The notes below the pieces were generated by a model, which did not search any database, had not been told where the DNA came from, and saw only the letters and a program-made list of their open reading frames with translations. The position numbers and the translations under genes were made by a program. DNA of 64,000 bases from Leptospiraceae bacterium (lineage in GTDB: Bacteria > Spirochaetota > Leptospiria > Leptospirales > Leptospiraceae): the NCBI GenBank assembly GCA_024233835.1, contig JACKPC010000001.1:620001-684000 (forward strand). Direction: 5' to 3'. Below, piece by piece: positions 46,070 to 55,100 of the stretch (the first letter of the stretch is position 1; every line of letters begins with the position of its first letter).

Positions 46070-48160
46070 TTATTTATATTTTTTTTCTTATTATCCTCCT
46101 GTGTGCCGAATATTCATTTTAACAATCTTTTTGAAGCGAATCCGGGATTTTTGCTTCACTACCTTGCCCTACTCGAAGACGTGACTCCTCCCGAAATAAA
46201 CTTTAGTGTGCCCTCTAACTATGAAACGGAGATTTCGAGAAATCGTTCTATACTTGTAGTCTATGATGAACCGATACTGGCAAGCTCTGTCACATCTGAT
46301 ACAATAAAAGTCTATGCGGGAAGTGAAGAGGTGAAGGGAAGCATTAAGACGAGTAAGAATTCCCTTAGCTTTAAACCCGAAACCTATTTTTTGGCAAATA
46401 CTAAGCATACAGTGAAAATTCAAAATACGGTGAGGGATTTGAGTGGGAATGTAAAGCCTATTTTTCAGGAAGAAACTCTTGAGTTTAGTACGGGCAACGA
46501 TATAGATACCACTTCTCCCGCATTTAAGGAAAGTACTCCTTCAACAGGTGCGACAGATGTGGCTATTAATTCGGGGATCAACCTGGTATTTACAGAGGTT
46601 TTGGATCCACAAACTGTGACAGATGAGAATATGGTTCTAAAACAGGGAGATAATATTGTAGAAAAAACCATTACCTATTACGGAAGTGTCGTGCAGATAA
46701 AACCTATCAGTAGCGAAGGAATGCAATCCTTCACTACATATCAGATAAACATCAACACCGGTATCAAAGACCTTGCCGGCAATGCCCTTGCATCCGCACA
46801 GACGATTAGCTTCACCACGAATGATACATCCGATAAAACTCCACCAGCGGTCGAGTCTACTATTCCTTCGGATACTGCTGTGGATATTTCGAATAATACT
46901 CCTATTATTTTCAATCTCTCAGAAACTCCCGATGTGACAAGTATCAAAAATGGAGTTTTAATGGTAGAGGAACTGGCTTCTGAGACTGTAGCATTACCTG
47001 TGATGGGTAGCACTACATTAGAAGGAAAAAGTCTCGTTTTTAAGCCAAAGAAAAGTTTCACTACAGAACGAAAGCACAGAGTTACTCTTACTAATTCTCT
47101 CACAGATATGGCAGGGAACGCTTTGGCGGAAAGTAAGGTAATTACCTTTACTACCGCGAGACTTGTAACCTATACCATCGGAGGAAGCATCAGTGGACTG
47201 AGTGGAACTCTTGTATTGCAGAATAACGGAGGGGATGATCTAAGCCTGACATCCGCAGGAACCTTTACCTTTTCTACAGCAGTGGCAAACAGTTACTCTG
47301 TTACAGTGAAAACCCAGCCCACAGGCCAGACCTGCACAATCACCAATGGCAGCGGAACAGCCTCATCCAATGTGACGAATGTAAATGTTACCTGTGCTAC
47401 TGCGACTTATACGATAGGTGGTTTTGTAAGCGGACTTGGAACAGGCTTGAATGTTGTTATACAAAATACTGTAAATTCAGATAATAAAACAATAGGTGCA
47501 AATGGAAGTTTTAGTTTTACAAACAAAGTAGCTCATGGTGGTAATTACACTGTGACAGTAACTACGCATCCAACCAATCAGTTCTGTATGATAACGGGTG
47601 GAAGTGGAACAAATGTAATCGGAGATATTAGCACTATCATTATAGCCTGTACTTATTTACCCGGACAGACACCACCCAATTTCACAGACAACTTGGACGG
47701 AACCATAACTGATAACAATACAGGGCTTATGTGGATGAAGTGTAGCCAAGGACAGGGATGGCTGCAGGCACAAAATGACTGCCAGGGGAAAGGTAGTTCA
47801 ACAGATAATTATGGAGCTGATTTGAAAAGGTTACAATTTTGTCCATCAAATAATTCTGCCTGTGATAATGGAGCAATCCTTACCTCAGGAGCCTTGTTTG
47901 ATGAATGCAATAATCTTACTTTTGCCGGAAAAACCAACTGGCGTGTGCCAACTATTCAGGAGCTGGAGAGTATAATAGACAAAAGTATTAGTCCATTTAT
48001 CAATAATTTATTTCTTGATACGGTTGCTAGCTATTATTGGAGATCTACTACCTGCGCGCCTAGTACAACGGGCGCGTGGTACGTCTTTTTCTCCGATGGC
48101 GTTGTGGGCGGCAGCGTTAAGACCGGTAACTACTATGTACGTTGTGTATCCGGACCGTGA
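46058..48160 (+). CDS. lipoprotein 3 with Ig-like repeats and C-terminal Lcl_C/DUF1566 domain
   Basis: 700 residues from ATG 46058. Signal peptide MKSFLFIFFFLLSSC with lipobox. The Ig-like part is nearly identical to lipoprotein 1, including the patch where lipoprotein 2 differs, while the second beta repeat (TYTIGGFVSGLGTGLNVVIQ) is closer to lipoprotein 2. This mosaic implies recombination among copies. The DUF1566 domain (from about 550) has its own Cys-rich insert (FCPSNNSACDNG), and ends in YYVRCVSGP. Confidence 0.88.
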   Translation: MKSFLFIFFFLLSSCVPNIHFNNLFEANPGFLLHYLALLEDVTPPEINFSVPSNYETEISRNRSILVVYDEPILASSVTSDTIKVYAGSEEVKGSIKTSKNSLSFKPETYFLANTKHTVKIQNTVRDLSGNVKPIFQEETLEFSTGNDIDTTSPAFKESTPSTGATDVAINSGINLVFTEVLDPQTVTDENMVLKQGDNIVEKTITYYGSVVQIKPISSEGMQSFTTYQININTGIKDLAGNALASAQTISFTTNDTSDKTPPAVESTIPSDTAVDISNNTPIIFNLSETPDVTSIKNGVLMVEELASETVALPVMGSTTLEGKSLVFKPKKSFTTERKHRVTLTNSLTDMAGNALAESKVITFTTARLVTYTIGGSISGLSGTLVLQNNGGDDLSLTSAGTFTFSTAVANSYSVTVKTQPTGQTCTITNGSGTASSNVTNVNVTCATATYTIGGFVSGLGTGLNVVIQNTVNSDNKTIGANGSFSFTNKVAHGGNYTVTVTTHPTNQFCMITGGSGTNVIGDISTIIIACTYLPGQTPPNFTDNLDGTITDNNTGLMWMKCSQGQGWLQAQNDCQGKGSSTDNYGADLKRLQFCPSNNSACDNGAILTSGALFDECNNLTFAGKTNWRVPTIQELESIIDKSISPFINNLFLDTVASYYWRSTTCAPSTTGAWYVFFSDGVVGGSVKTGNYYVRCVSGP
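48017..48160 (+). other. candidate DGR variable region of lipoprotein gene 3
   Basis: Gapless 144-nt partner of 41309-41452. Scaffold codons, including synonymous choices, are the same, while codons such as GGC, AGT, TTT, GAT and GTT replace TAC, GAT, TAT, ATT and CGT. The segment also has more GC-rich codons (GCG, ACG, GGC) than the surrounding gene. Confidence 0.7.
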
Positions 48161-48189
48161 ACCATTATACCCGCACGGGTATAATGGTT
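48160..48189 (+). other. 13-bp hairpin directly after lipoprotein gene 3
   Basis: AACCATTATACCC and GGGTATAATGGTT form a perfect stem with loop GCAC, beginning at the last base of the stop codon. No T run follows. It occupies the same place as the intron-split hairpin of gene 2 but has a different sequence, so the structure rather than the sequence is kept. Confidence 0.85.
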
Positions 48190-48212
48190 GGTTATTTGGT
48201 GATTTGATTATT

Positions 48213-48272
48213 CCCTTACAGTCAATGTGATAGCATTGCTGTAAGGGGTGTTGCTTCCGCCCTTACGGGCGG
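48213..48272. repeat. array hairpin modules after lipoprotein unit 3
   Basis: Bases 48213-48247 repeat the long hairpin at 43539-43573; a C-to-T change in one arm is tolerated as a G-U pair. Bases 48257-48272 are the CCGCCC/GGGCGG hairpin seen also at 37640 and 43582. The remaining gap to 48389 has no other feature I recognise. Confidence 0.8.
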
Positions 48273-48389
48273 ATCGCGAAATTTTTAAATTGTAGAGAAT
48301 GGTCGTGACCAATCTCTACGGGTAAAAACGAGGTTTAAACCGAGAAAAATTAAGATTGACTTTAGAAATACTCGGGTTAAAATCATATT

Positions 48390-49646
48390 ATGGGTAAAAT
48401 ACTTAGAAATATACAGGATTCATTATTAAAAGAAATGAATCGAAACGAGATTCTAATCCTTATCGGTCCCAGGCAAATTGGAAAAACCACCCAACTTTTA
48501 GAATTGGAATCGTACTTGAAAGTAAAAGGGATGAACACAATATTTTTTAATCTAGATTTTGAATCAGATAAGAAATATTTCGAATCCCAGGCTATACTTT
48601 TGTCTAAAATTGAATTGGAACTCGGAAAGAATAAAGGTTATGTAATTATTGATGAGGTCCAACGAAAAGAAAATGTTGGACTCTTTTTAAAAGGTATCTA
48701 TGATAAGCAGTTACCCTATAAATGGATTGTTTCAGGTTCCGGAAGCCTGGAGTTGAAAGAGAAAATCCAGGAATCATTATCCGGAAGAAAGAGAATGTAT
48801 GAGTTAAACCCGGTGAATTTTTTAGAGTTTTTTCATTATAAAACAGAATATAAATACAAAAATAAAGAGAAACAATTTTTTGAAATAGATGTTGAAACAA
48901 GAGATTTACTTTTCAAAGAGTATTTGTGTTTTGGAGGGTTTCCAAGAATAATTTTGGATGAAACGATTCAAGAAAAAAGAAGAAGTATGGAAGAAATATA
49001 TACAAGTTATATGGATAGAGATATACGAGATTTAGGAATTTCTAAAACAAGAGAATTCAGCGAGATGTTTCAAATACTGGCATCTCAGTCCGGAAAAATC
49101 CTAAACTATAATGAATTATCCAATTCTTTAAACCTATCATTGCAAACTACGAAACAATATTTATGGTATGCTGAAAAGACATTTCAAATCGATTTTTCTT
49201 ATCCCTATTTTCAGAACAAAAGAAAGGAGCTAACCAAATCACCGATTGTATATTTTCGAGATATAGGTTTCTTAAATTTTTCTTCCGGTAATTTTCATAT
49301 TGATCTAAAGACATCTGATTTAGGTTTTATTTTTCAAAACTTTATCTTTCAATATTTAAGGGATAAATATCGTTATGAAAATGTATCCCTTCATTATTGG
49401 CGGACAAAAGATGGTGCGGAAGTAGATATTATTATGAAGACTCCAAAAGAAATCATTCCTATTGAGATAAAATACAAGCACTATAAGAAACCGGAATTAT
49501 CCCGAGGGTTTAGAAGTTTTTTAACTCATTACCAACCTCATAAGGCTTTGATCATAAACCTGAACTATTCCCATATTATAGATATAGAAAGTACTTCAGT
49601 AGAATTTATACCCTGGTATAAAATGCTAACAAACGCTGAAATTTAA
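48390..49646 (+). CDS. AAA_14/DUF4143 ATPase
   Basis: 418 residues. Walker A GPRQIGKTT (26-34), Walker B YVIIDEVQRKE, sensor WIVSGSGSLEL, ESLSGRKRMYELNPVNFLEF, then a DUF4143 domain with KDGAEVDIIMKTP and IPIEIKYKHY (D...ExK). It is the last gene of the duplicated array and follows lipoprotein 3 by 229 bases. Confidence 0.85.
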   Translation: MGKILRNIQDSLLKEMNRNEILILIGPRQIGKTTQLLELESYLKVKGMNTIFFNLDFESDKKYFESQAILLSKIELELGKNKGYVIIDEVQRKENVGLFLKGIYDKQLPYKWIVSGSGSLELKEKIQESLSGRKRMYELNPVNFLEFFHYKTEYKYKNKEKQFFEIDVETRDLLFKEYLCFGGFPRIILDETIQEKRRSMEEIYTSYMDRDIRDLGISKTREFSEMFQILASQSGKILNYNELSNSLNLSLQTTKQYLWYAEKTFQIDFSYPYFQNKRKELTKSPIVYFRDIGFLNFSSGNFHIDLKTSDLGFIFQNFIFQYLRDKYRYENVSLHYWRTKDGAEVDIIMKTPKEIIPIEIKYKHYKKPELSRGFRSFLTHYQPHKALIINLNYSHIIDIESTSVEFIPWYKMLTNAEI

Positions 49647-49790
49647 ATTGTAACGATCCTATCTGATTCAAAAAGAGTTTTTTCAAATTCTAAAGATATA
49701 TTGTCCGGCAAAAGACTTTGGCCTATGATGTTTAAAAAAAAGCAAAAAGAATTTGACCTTATTTCCTGTTCTTTTTATAAATCAAGAGTC

Positions 49791-50333
49791 ATGAAAATTT
49801 TCAATTTCTTCCTCCTTTTCCTGGTTCTAAATCCCTTTCGAATTCTAAATGCGGATGTTTTGACTCTAAAAGACGGAAGAACTATTGAGAATGTAAAAGC
49901 TACAATAGAAGAAAAGTATCTTCGCATAAAACATTCAAGCGGTAGACAGGAATTAATCAAAAAAGTAGCAGTTAAGACTCTGAAGTTAAAACCGGTTATA
50001 TGGACGAATGAATTATCACCGGGTGAATTTCAAAAAGACCTGTATGAAAAAGAACGCATCCGGGTTGCCGATGCACTCCTTGCCAATAGCGAATGGGTGC
50101 TTCCCGAAGGAGAAAAGCCCCGCCTGATTTTTATTGATTTTCGTGCCGGGCAGGGGATTTCCAAAGCCAAGGCGGAAGCCTTGAGTAACATTATTCGCAC
50201 TAAGGTTTCTAAAACCGGATTGTTTGTGCTCATAGACAGCCGGAGCATTCAAAAAGCCCTGGAGAAAAAAAATGTACCGGGATTGAGTGTGCCGCATTCA
50301 TTCCACCCGAACTCAGGGCAAACAAAATGCTAA
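49791..50333 (+). CDS. first part of a frameshifted CsgG-like exported protein
   Basis: The open frame begins at 49701, but ATG 49791 gives a clear signal peptide (MKIFNFFLLFLVLNPFRILN) and is the better start. The mature part has DVLTLKDGRTIENVKATIEE, then a CsgG-like domain opening (ALSNIIRTKVSKTGLFVLID). After the run of eight A at 50265-50272 the frame turns into unrelated sequence and stops at 50333. One added A would continue as KKKCTGIECAAFIPPELRANK, which is exactly the expected CsgG-like continuation, into the next frame. Confidence 0.75.
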   Translation: MKIFNFFLLFLVLNPFRILNADVLTLKDGRTIENVKATIEEKYLRIKHSSGRQELIKKVAVKTLKLKPVIWTNELSPGEFQKDLYEKERIRVADALLANSEWVLPEGEKPRLIFIDFRAGQGISKAKAEALSNIIRTKVSKTGLFVLIDSRSIQKALEKKNVPGLSVPHSFHPNSGQTKC

Positions 50334-51025
50334 CAGGGAATATCACCCAGTCCGGGAATTTTATTTTTATCAACGGTGATGTGATTGATATTAAAACACA
50401 GAGAGTCGATTTTTCAGAAAATGTTATTTTTGAAGAAACCAATAAAGATGTAATGGAAAAGTCTATTGAGTTTTTTGCTAAGAAAATTACAGGTGGAACG
50501 ATGTCTTATCTCGAAAATCAAGTTTTGCCTAACCCGTATCAGGGAGCGGTCGTCAAATGGCCGATGATATGGCGTTCCTCTCTTGTTCCCGGTTGGGGTC
50601 AAAAAAGAGATGGTTCCATTAAAAAAGCTTATAGTTTTTTTGGGGGAACTCTTTTTGGGATAGCAACCTACGGCTATATGTATGCGAAACTACTAAAGGA
50701 AAACAAAGTGTATGAAGATTTCCGGGGAATTCCTTACCTGGCTTCTTCGAGTTATATGCAGCTCTATTACAAAAATACATTTTTATTGAACTATATGCAG
50801 AATAATACTAATCGTTCCCGGGTGGATGCAGCAAAAAAGAATGTCGCTTATGCTTCTTATTTTTTGGCAGCTCTATGGACGATTAATATACTCGATGTTG
50901 TATATTATGCGGAAGGTGAACTACCACCCAGGAAAGTTGAGGTAAATCTTTCCGCAGATACTTTGCCCGGAGTTAATGTATACACCGGTTTCCAGGGAAT
51001 TATTGCATATAAAAAACATTTTTGA
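50327..51025 (+). CDS. second part of the same gene: CsgG-like end plus DUF5683
   Basis: This frame is continuous with the previous one across the A8 tract. It starts within the CsgG-like domain (MLTGNITQSGNFIFINGDVI) and then has a DUF5683-like region (WRSSLVPGWGQKRDGSIKKA, FFGGTLFGIATYGYMY) with two or three hydrophobic helices. The ATG at 50327 is an accident of the frame rather than a true start. The complete protein would be about 412 residues and probably acts in the envelope; function unknown. Confidence 0.72.
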   Translation: MLTGNITQSGNFIFINGDVIDIKTQRVDFSENVIFEETNKDVMEKSIEFFAKKITGGTMSYLENQVLPNPYQGAVVKWPMIWRSSLVPGWGQKRDGSIKKAYSFFGGTLFGIATYGYMYAKLLKENKVYEDFRGIPYLASSSYMQLYYKNTFLLNYMQNNTNRSRVDAAKKNVAYASYFLAALWTINILDVVYYAEGELPPRKVEVNLSADTLPGVNVYTGFQGIIAYKKHF

Positions 51026-51033
51026 GAGATAAA

Positions 51034-51117
51034 ATGTAGCTTAGATTAATTAGTTTAGCTTTTTTAGCTATTATTGCTTTATCGAATTGTCAAGAACCGG
51101 GAAAACTATACAATTAA
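51034..51117 (+). pseudogene. possible small lipoprotein gene with a stop at codon 2
   Basis: ATG at 51034 is followed directly by TAG, then by a complete lipoprotein signal sequence (LRLISLAFLAIIALSNC) and QEPGKLYN before TAA. GAGAGA precedes the ATG. A single change from a lysine codon to TAG would explain it. Small and speculative. Confidence 0.3.
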
Positions 51118-51146
51118 GTTGCACGATAATAAAGCCCGGTTGCATA

Positions 51147-52163
51147 TTATAAAGTTAAAATTATTTTTCCCACCGAATTTCCTGTCTTGAAATATTCGAG
51201 AGCCTCTAATGCCTTTTCAAAAGAAAATGTTTTACCTATATAGGGCGGCTCTAATTCCAGGTTCCATAAGGCTTCGAAATAAGGACGTAATATCTCCAAT
51301 CTCTCCCATAGCCAGATGAGGTTAAAACCTAAAACACTTTTATTATCAGAAATCATTTGTAAGGGATCTATCTTCGGTCTTTTTAGATATTGATAAGCTA
51401 ATTTGATATAATTTGGTTTTTTACCCATAGGTGTAAAATGGGCAGAACCGTATGTCACAAGCCTTCCGGTAGGAGAGAGTGCTTTATAACTCTCTTCAAA
51501 TATTTTTCCTCCTATACATTCCAATACCAGATGTAATTCTTTGTCGGAAAGAATTTGCTGAAGCTCTTTTCCAAAATGCTCATCCCGGATAATATATCTA
51601 TCATAGCCTTCTTTCTTTAGCAGTTCTATTTTTTCCGGATTACCGATGCTTCCAATTGTATAAGCCTTATATAATTTAGCGATACGATTTGCCATGAGTC
51701 CGACTCCTCCGGCAGCACTCTGAATTAATATTACATTTCCTTCTTTGAGATTTCCGAGGGGAAATAAAGCATAATAGGCAGTTAAAGCCTGCACAGCAAA
51801 TGCAGCTCCTTCAGCAAAACTCCAATTAGATTTTAATGGATATACATAGTCTTTGGAAATATTCAGATGAGAGCTGTAGCCGCCGAATCGGGTGACTGCA
51901 ATCACCCGTTCTCCTTCTTTTAAATTTTTAACCTCTTTTCCTACAGACTGAACGAGTCCCGAAACCTCAAGACCCGGAATAAAACTTCCTTTGGGAGTGG
52001 CACTGTACATTCCCATCAGAGCAAATATGTCTGCATAATTTAAACCTACTGCTTTTACCTCAATGCAAACTTCATTTTTTCCGGGAGAAGCTAAATCTTC
52101 TTCCTGTAATTTTAAACGCCTGAGATCTCCGGCTCTCTCAATTCTATGAACTCTTCTCTTCAT
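51147..52163 (-). CDS. MDR-family quinone oxidoreductase-like protein
   Basis: 338 residues from ATG 52163 (MKRRVHRIERAG), which starts at the usual family point; the longer frame to 52214 would add a lysine-rich tail that lies inside the upstream gene. GLNYADIFALMGMY, FIPGLEVSGLVQSVG and the NADPH-binding IQSAAGGVGLMANRIAK place it with zinc-independent quinone oxidoreductases (synaptic vesicle VAT-1-like group). It overlaps the end of the RND pump gene by 20 bases. Substrate unknown. Confidence 0.82.
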   Translation of the reverse strand: MKRRVHRIERAGDLRRLKLQEEDLASPGKNEVCIEVKAVGLNYADIFALMGMYSATPKGSFIPGLEVSGLVQSVGKEVKNLKEGERVIAVTRFGGYSSHLNISKDYVYPLKSNWSFAEGAAFAVQALTAYYALFPLGNLKEGNVILIQSAAGGVGLMANRIAKLYKAYTIGSIGNPEKIELLKKEGYDRYIIRDEHFGKELQQILSDKELHLVLECIGGKIFEESYKALSPTGRLVTYGSAHFTPMGKKPNYIKLAYQYLKRPKIDPLQMISDNKSVLGFNLIWLWERLEILRPYFEALWNLELEPPYIGKTFSFEKALEALEYFKTGNSVGKIILTL

Positions 52164-55100
52164 CGACTTCTTTTTCTTCCTCTTCTTTCCTTTTATCTTT
52201 TTCTGATAACTCATACAACACAGGTAAGAGAATAAGCGTAAGAGAGGTAGAGGTTACGAGGCCTCCGATCACTACCGTTGCCAGTGGCCTTTGCACCTCG
52301 GCTCCCATGCTGGTGTTAATCGCCATAGGCAAAAACCCTAAACCTGCCACAATCGATGTGGTAATAACCGGACGTAAACGTGTCATGGTTCCTTCGATTA
52401 CAGTTTCCCTTACAGTTTTTCCTTCTTCTTTTAAATGTTGAAAAAAGGAAATTAAAACCATACTATCCAGTGTTCCGATTCCTATCATAGCTATAAAGCC
52501 TATAGAAGCAGATATACTCAAACTCATTCCTCGAAAATATAAAGATAAGACTCCTCCTGTCAGGGCAAAGGGAATGGCCGAGTAAACCAAAAGAGCGTGC
52601 TTCACATTTCCGAAGGTTTTAAGTATCAGGAGAAATACGACAATTAGAGTTGCCGGAACAATTAGCGCTAATCTGGCCTTTGCTTTTTCCAGGTTCTTGA
52701 ACTGTCCACCCCAGTAAGTGTAGTAACCTTCCGGAAGTTTTAACTCTTTGGCTACCTTTTCTTTGGCTTCGAGAACAAAACTTTCCACATCACGACCCTG
52801 CAAGTTTACTGCAACTGCCGCATAACGTCTGGCATTACTTCTGGCAATATTGGAAATCTGGCTTTCATAGCGGATCTTGCTAATACTATTAAGCGGAATA
52901 CTTCCCCCTTCCGGGAAGCCAACCGGTATTTTTTCAATTTCCTTTACATCATTTCTATATTCCTCGGAAAGTCTAAGGACTATAGGAAAGCGCCAATCAT
53001 ACTCATAAAAGCTTCCGAGTTCAACTCCGCTCATAGATGTCTTTACAACCGAATTTACTTCAGGTAGACTCAAGCCATATCGAGCAATCGCATTATAGTC
53101 CAAATTTATATTCAAATAATGCCCCCGTCGGAGAGCGGTAATTGCATCGAGTTCTACACTCGAAGAGCCCGGTATCTTTCGTAAAATATCTCTGGCTTTT
53201 TCCTGGTATTCTAAAAGCTTCTCCAGATCACGACCGAAAATTCTCAAACTCACATCGGCCCTGGAACCTTCTAAAATCTCGTTAAATCGAAGCTCAATAG
53301 GTTGGGTATAACCCATTTCCTGTTCGGGAACCAGTTTATCTAACTTCTCTTTTATTTCCTTATAAATTGCATACTTCTCAATCGTTATTCCATTAACTTT
53401 TCTCCAGGTGTCTTTATCTTTTTTTAGCATGACATAGGTATCACTCATATTTACACCCATCGGATCGGTAGCCGACTCGGCAGTTCCGGTTCTGGAGAAT
53501 ACAAGCTCTACTTCGGGTATTTTAGAAATAGTTGTTTCTATTAACTTCTGCTGACGAAGAGATTCATCAATACCAATGTTTGGATCCCTGACAAAGCCTA
53601 TACTCATATCTCCTTCGTCTAGGGGAGGAATGAAGTCACTTCCCATCCTCATATATAAGAAAAGGCAGAGAGAGCCAAACAGAAAGGCTATGGTAAGTAC
53701 CAATATCTTGAATTTTAGAGCAAAGTTAAGAAGAGGAGAAAACCCTTTCTGTACATAATGAAAAACGAAGGAATCCTTATGACTCATCTTATCGCGCTTC
53801 AAAAGAAAGAAAGAAAAAATGGGCATAATAAATAGGGCGACAATTAGAGAGGCTATCAGCGCCATAAACACAGAAACCGCCATAGGTTTAAACATCTTTC
53901 CTTCTATACCTTCAAGACTCAAAATAGGAATGTAGACCACCATAACAATCACAAGTCCGAAAGTAACCGGTTGTACAACTTCTTTACAAGCTTCTAAAAT
54001 AATCTGAAAACTACTGGTTTGGCTTTCTGTTCTTTTCGCGATTTGTAATTTACGGATAATGTTTTCTACCACAACAACGGAACCATCTACCAGAAGACCG
54101 AAATCTATAGCTCCTAAGCTTAAGAGGTTTGCCGAAATATTCAAGTGCTTCATAGCCGTCAAAGCAAAAACCATGCAAATAGGAATGGCCAGGGATACAA
54201 TAATCGCAGCTCGAAAATTTCCCAGAACCATGAGTAAAACAATAATTACTAATATAGCTCCTTCTGAGAGGTTATTAATTACCGTTTTGATAGTAGCATC
54301 CACTAAAAAGGATCTATCATAAACCACACGGATTTGGACATCAGAGGGAAGAGGAATTTCATGTATTGCCTTCACAGCGTTTTGGGAAACCTCCCGGCTA
54401 TTGGCACCTAAGAGCATAAATACAGTTCCTACAACGGTTTCTTTTCCTTCGAGAATCGCTGCTCCCACCCTTTCCATGTGGTCTTCCCGGATAAGGGCAA
54501 TATCTCCGAGTTGAATCGCTTTTCCGTAGAAATTTAGTTTTACCGGAAGTTTACGAATGGCTTCCAAATTATTAATCAATCCATTTGTCCTGACAATAAT
54601 CTGTTTACCTTCATTTTGTATGTATCCACCCCCAAAATTGTCACCGAGACTTTCTACCTTTGCAATGACCTCATGGAAAGTCAGGCCGTATTGTATCATT
54701 TTTTCCGGCTGAATATCGATATGAACCTGCTTCTTGTATCCTCCGGTAACATCAATATCAGCAATATTAGGAATATGAGATTTTAGAAAAGGTCTTACTA
54801 CAAAGTCTGTTATGGTTCTTAGATAGATTAATCTCTCTTTTTCCGGTTTCTTCCATAGTTCAGTGTCTTTTTTGGCATCTACACTAAAAAGAACAATCTC
54901 TCCAAGACCGGTACTGATGGGACCGAGTTCCGGGTTTAGACCTCCGGGAAGTTTATCCTTGATGTTTTGTATTCTTTCAAGGACTAACTGCCTTGCCCAG
55001 TAAATGTCCGTTCCTTCTTCAAATACAATGACTACCTGTGATAAACCAAAACGGGACAGAGAGCGCACATCTCGAACTTTGGGAATCCCCGCCATTTCCG

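Noticed and set aside
48160..48189. Hairpins behind the lipoprotein genes as ordinary intrinsic terminators
   Set aside because: Neither strong hairpin is followed by a T run, unlike the clear terminators at 4080 and 13605. A terminator role is not excluded but not supported.
33957..48272. The repeat modules as integron attC sites and the array as a gene-cassette integron
   Set aside because: I could not find paired RYYYAAC/GTTRRRY core sites at the unit borders, and no tyrosine integrase is in the window.
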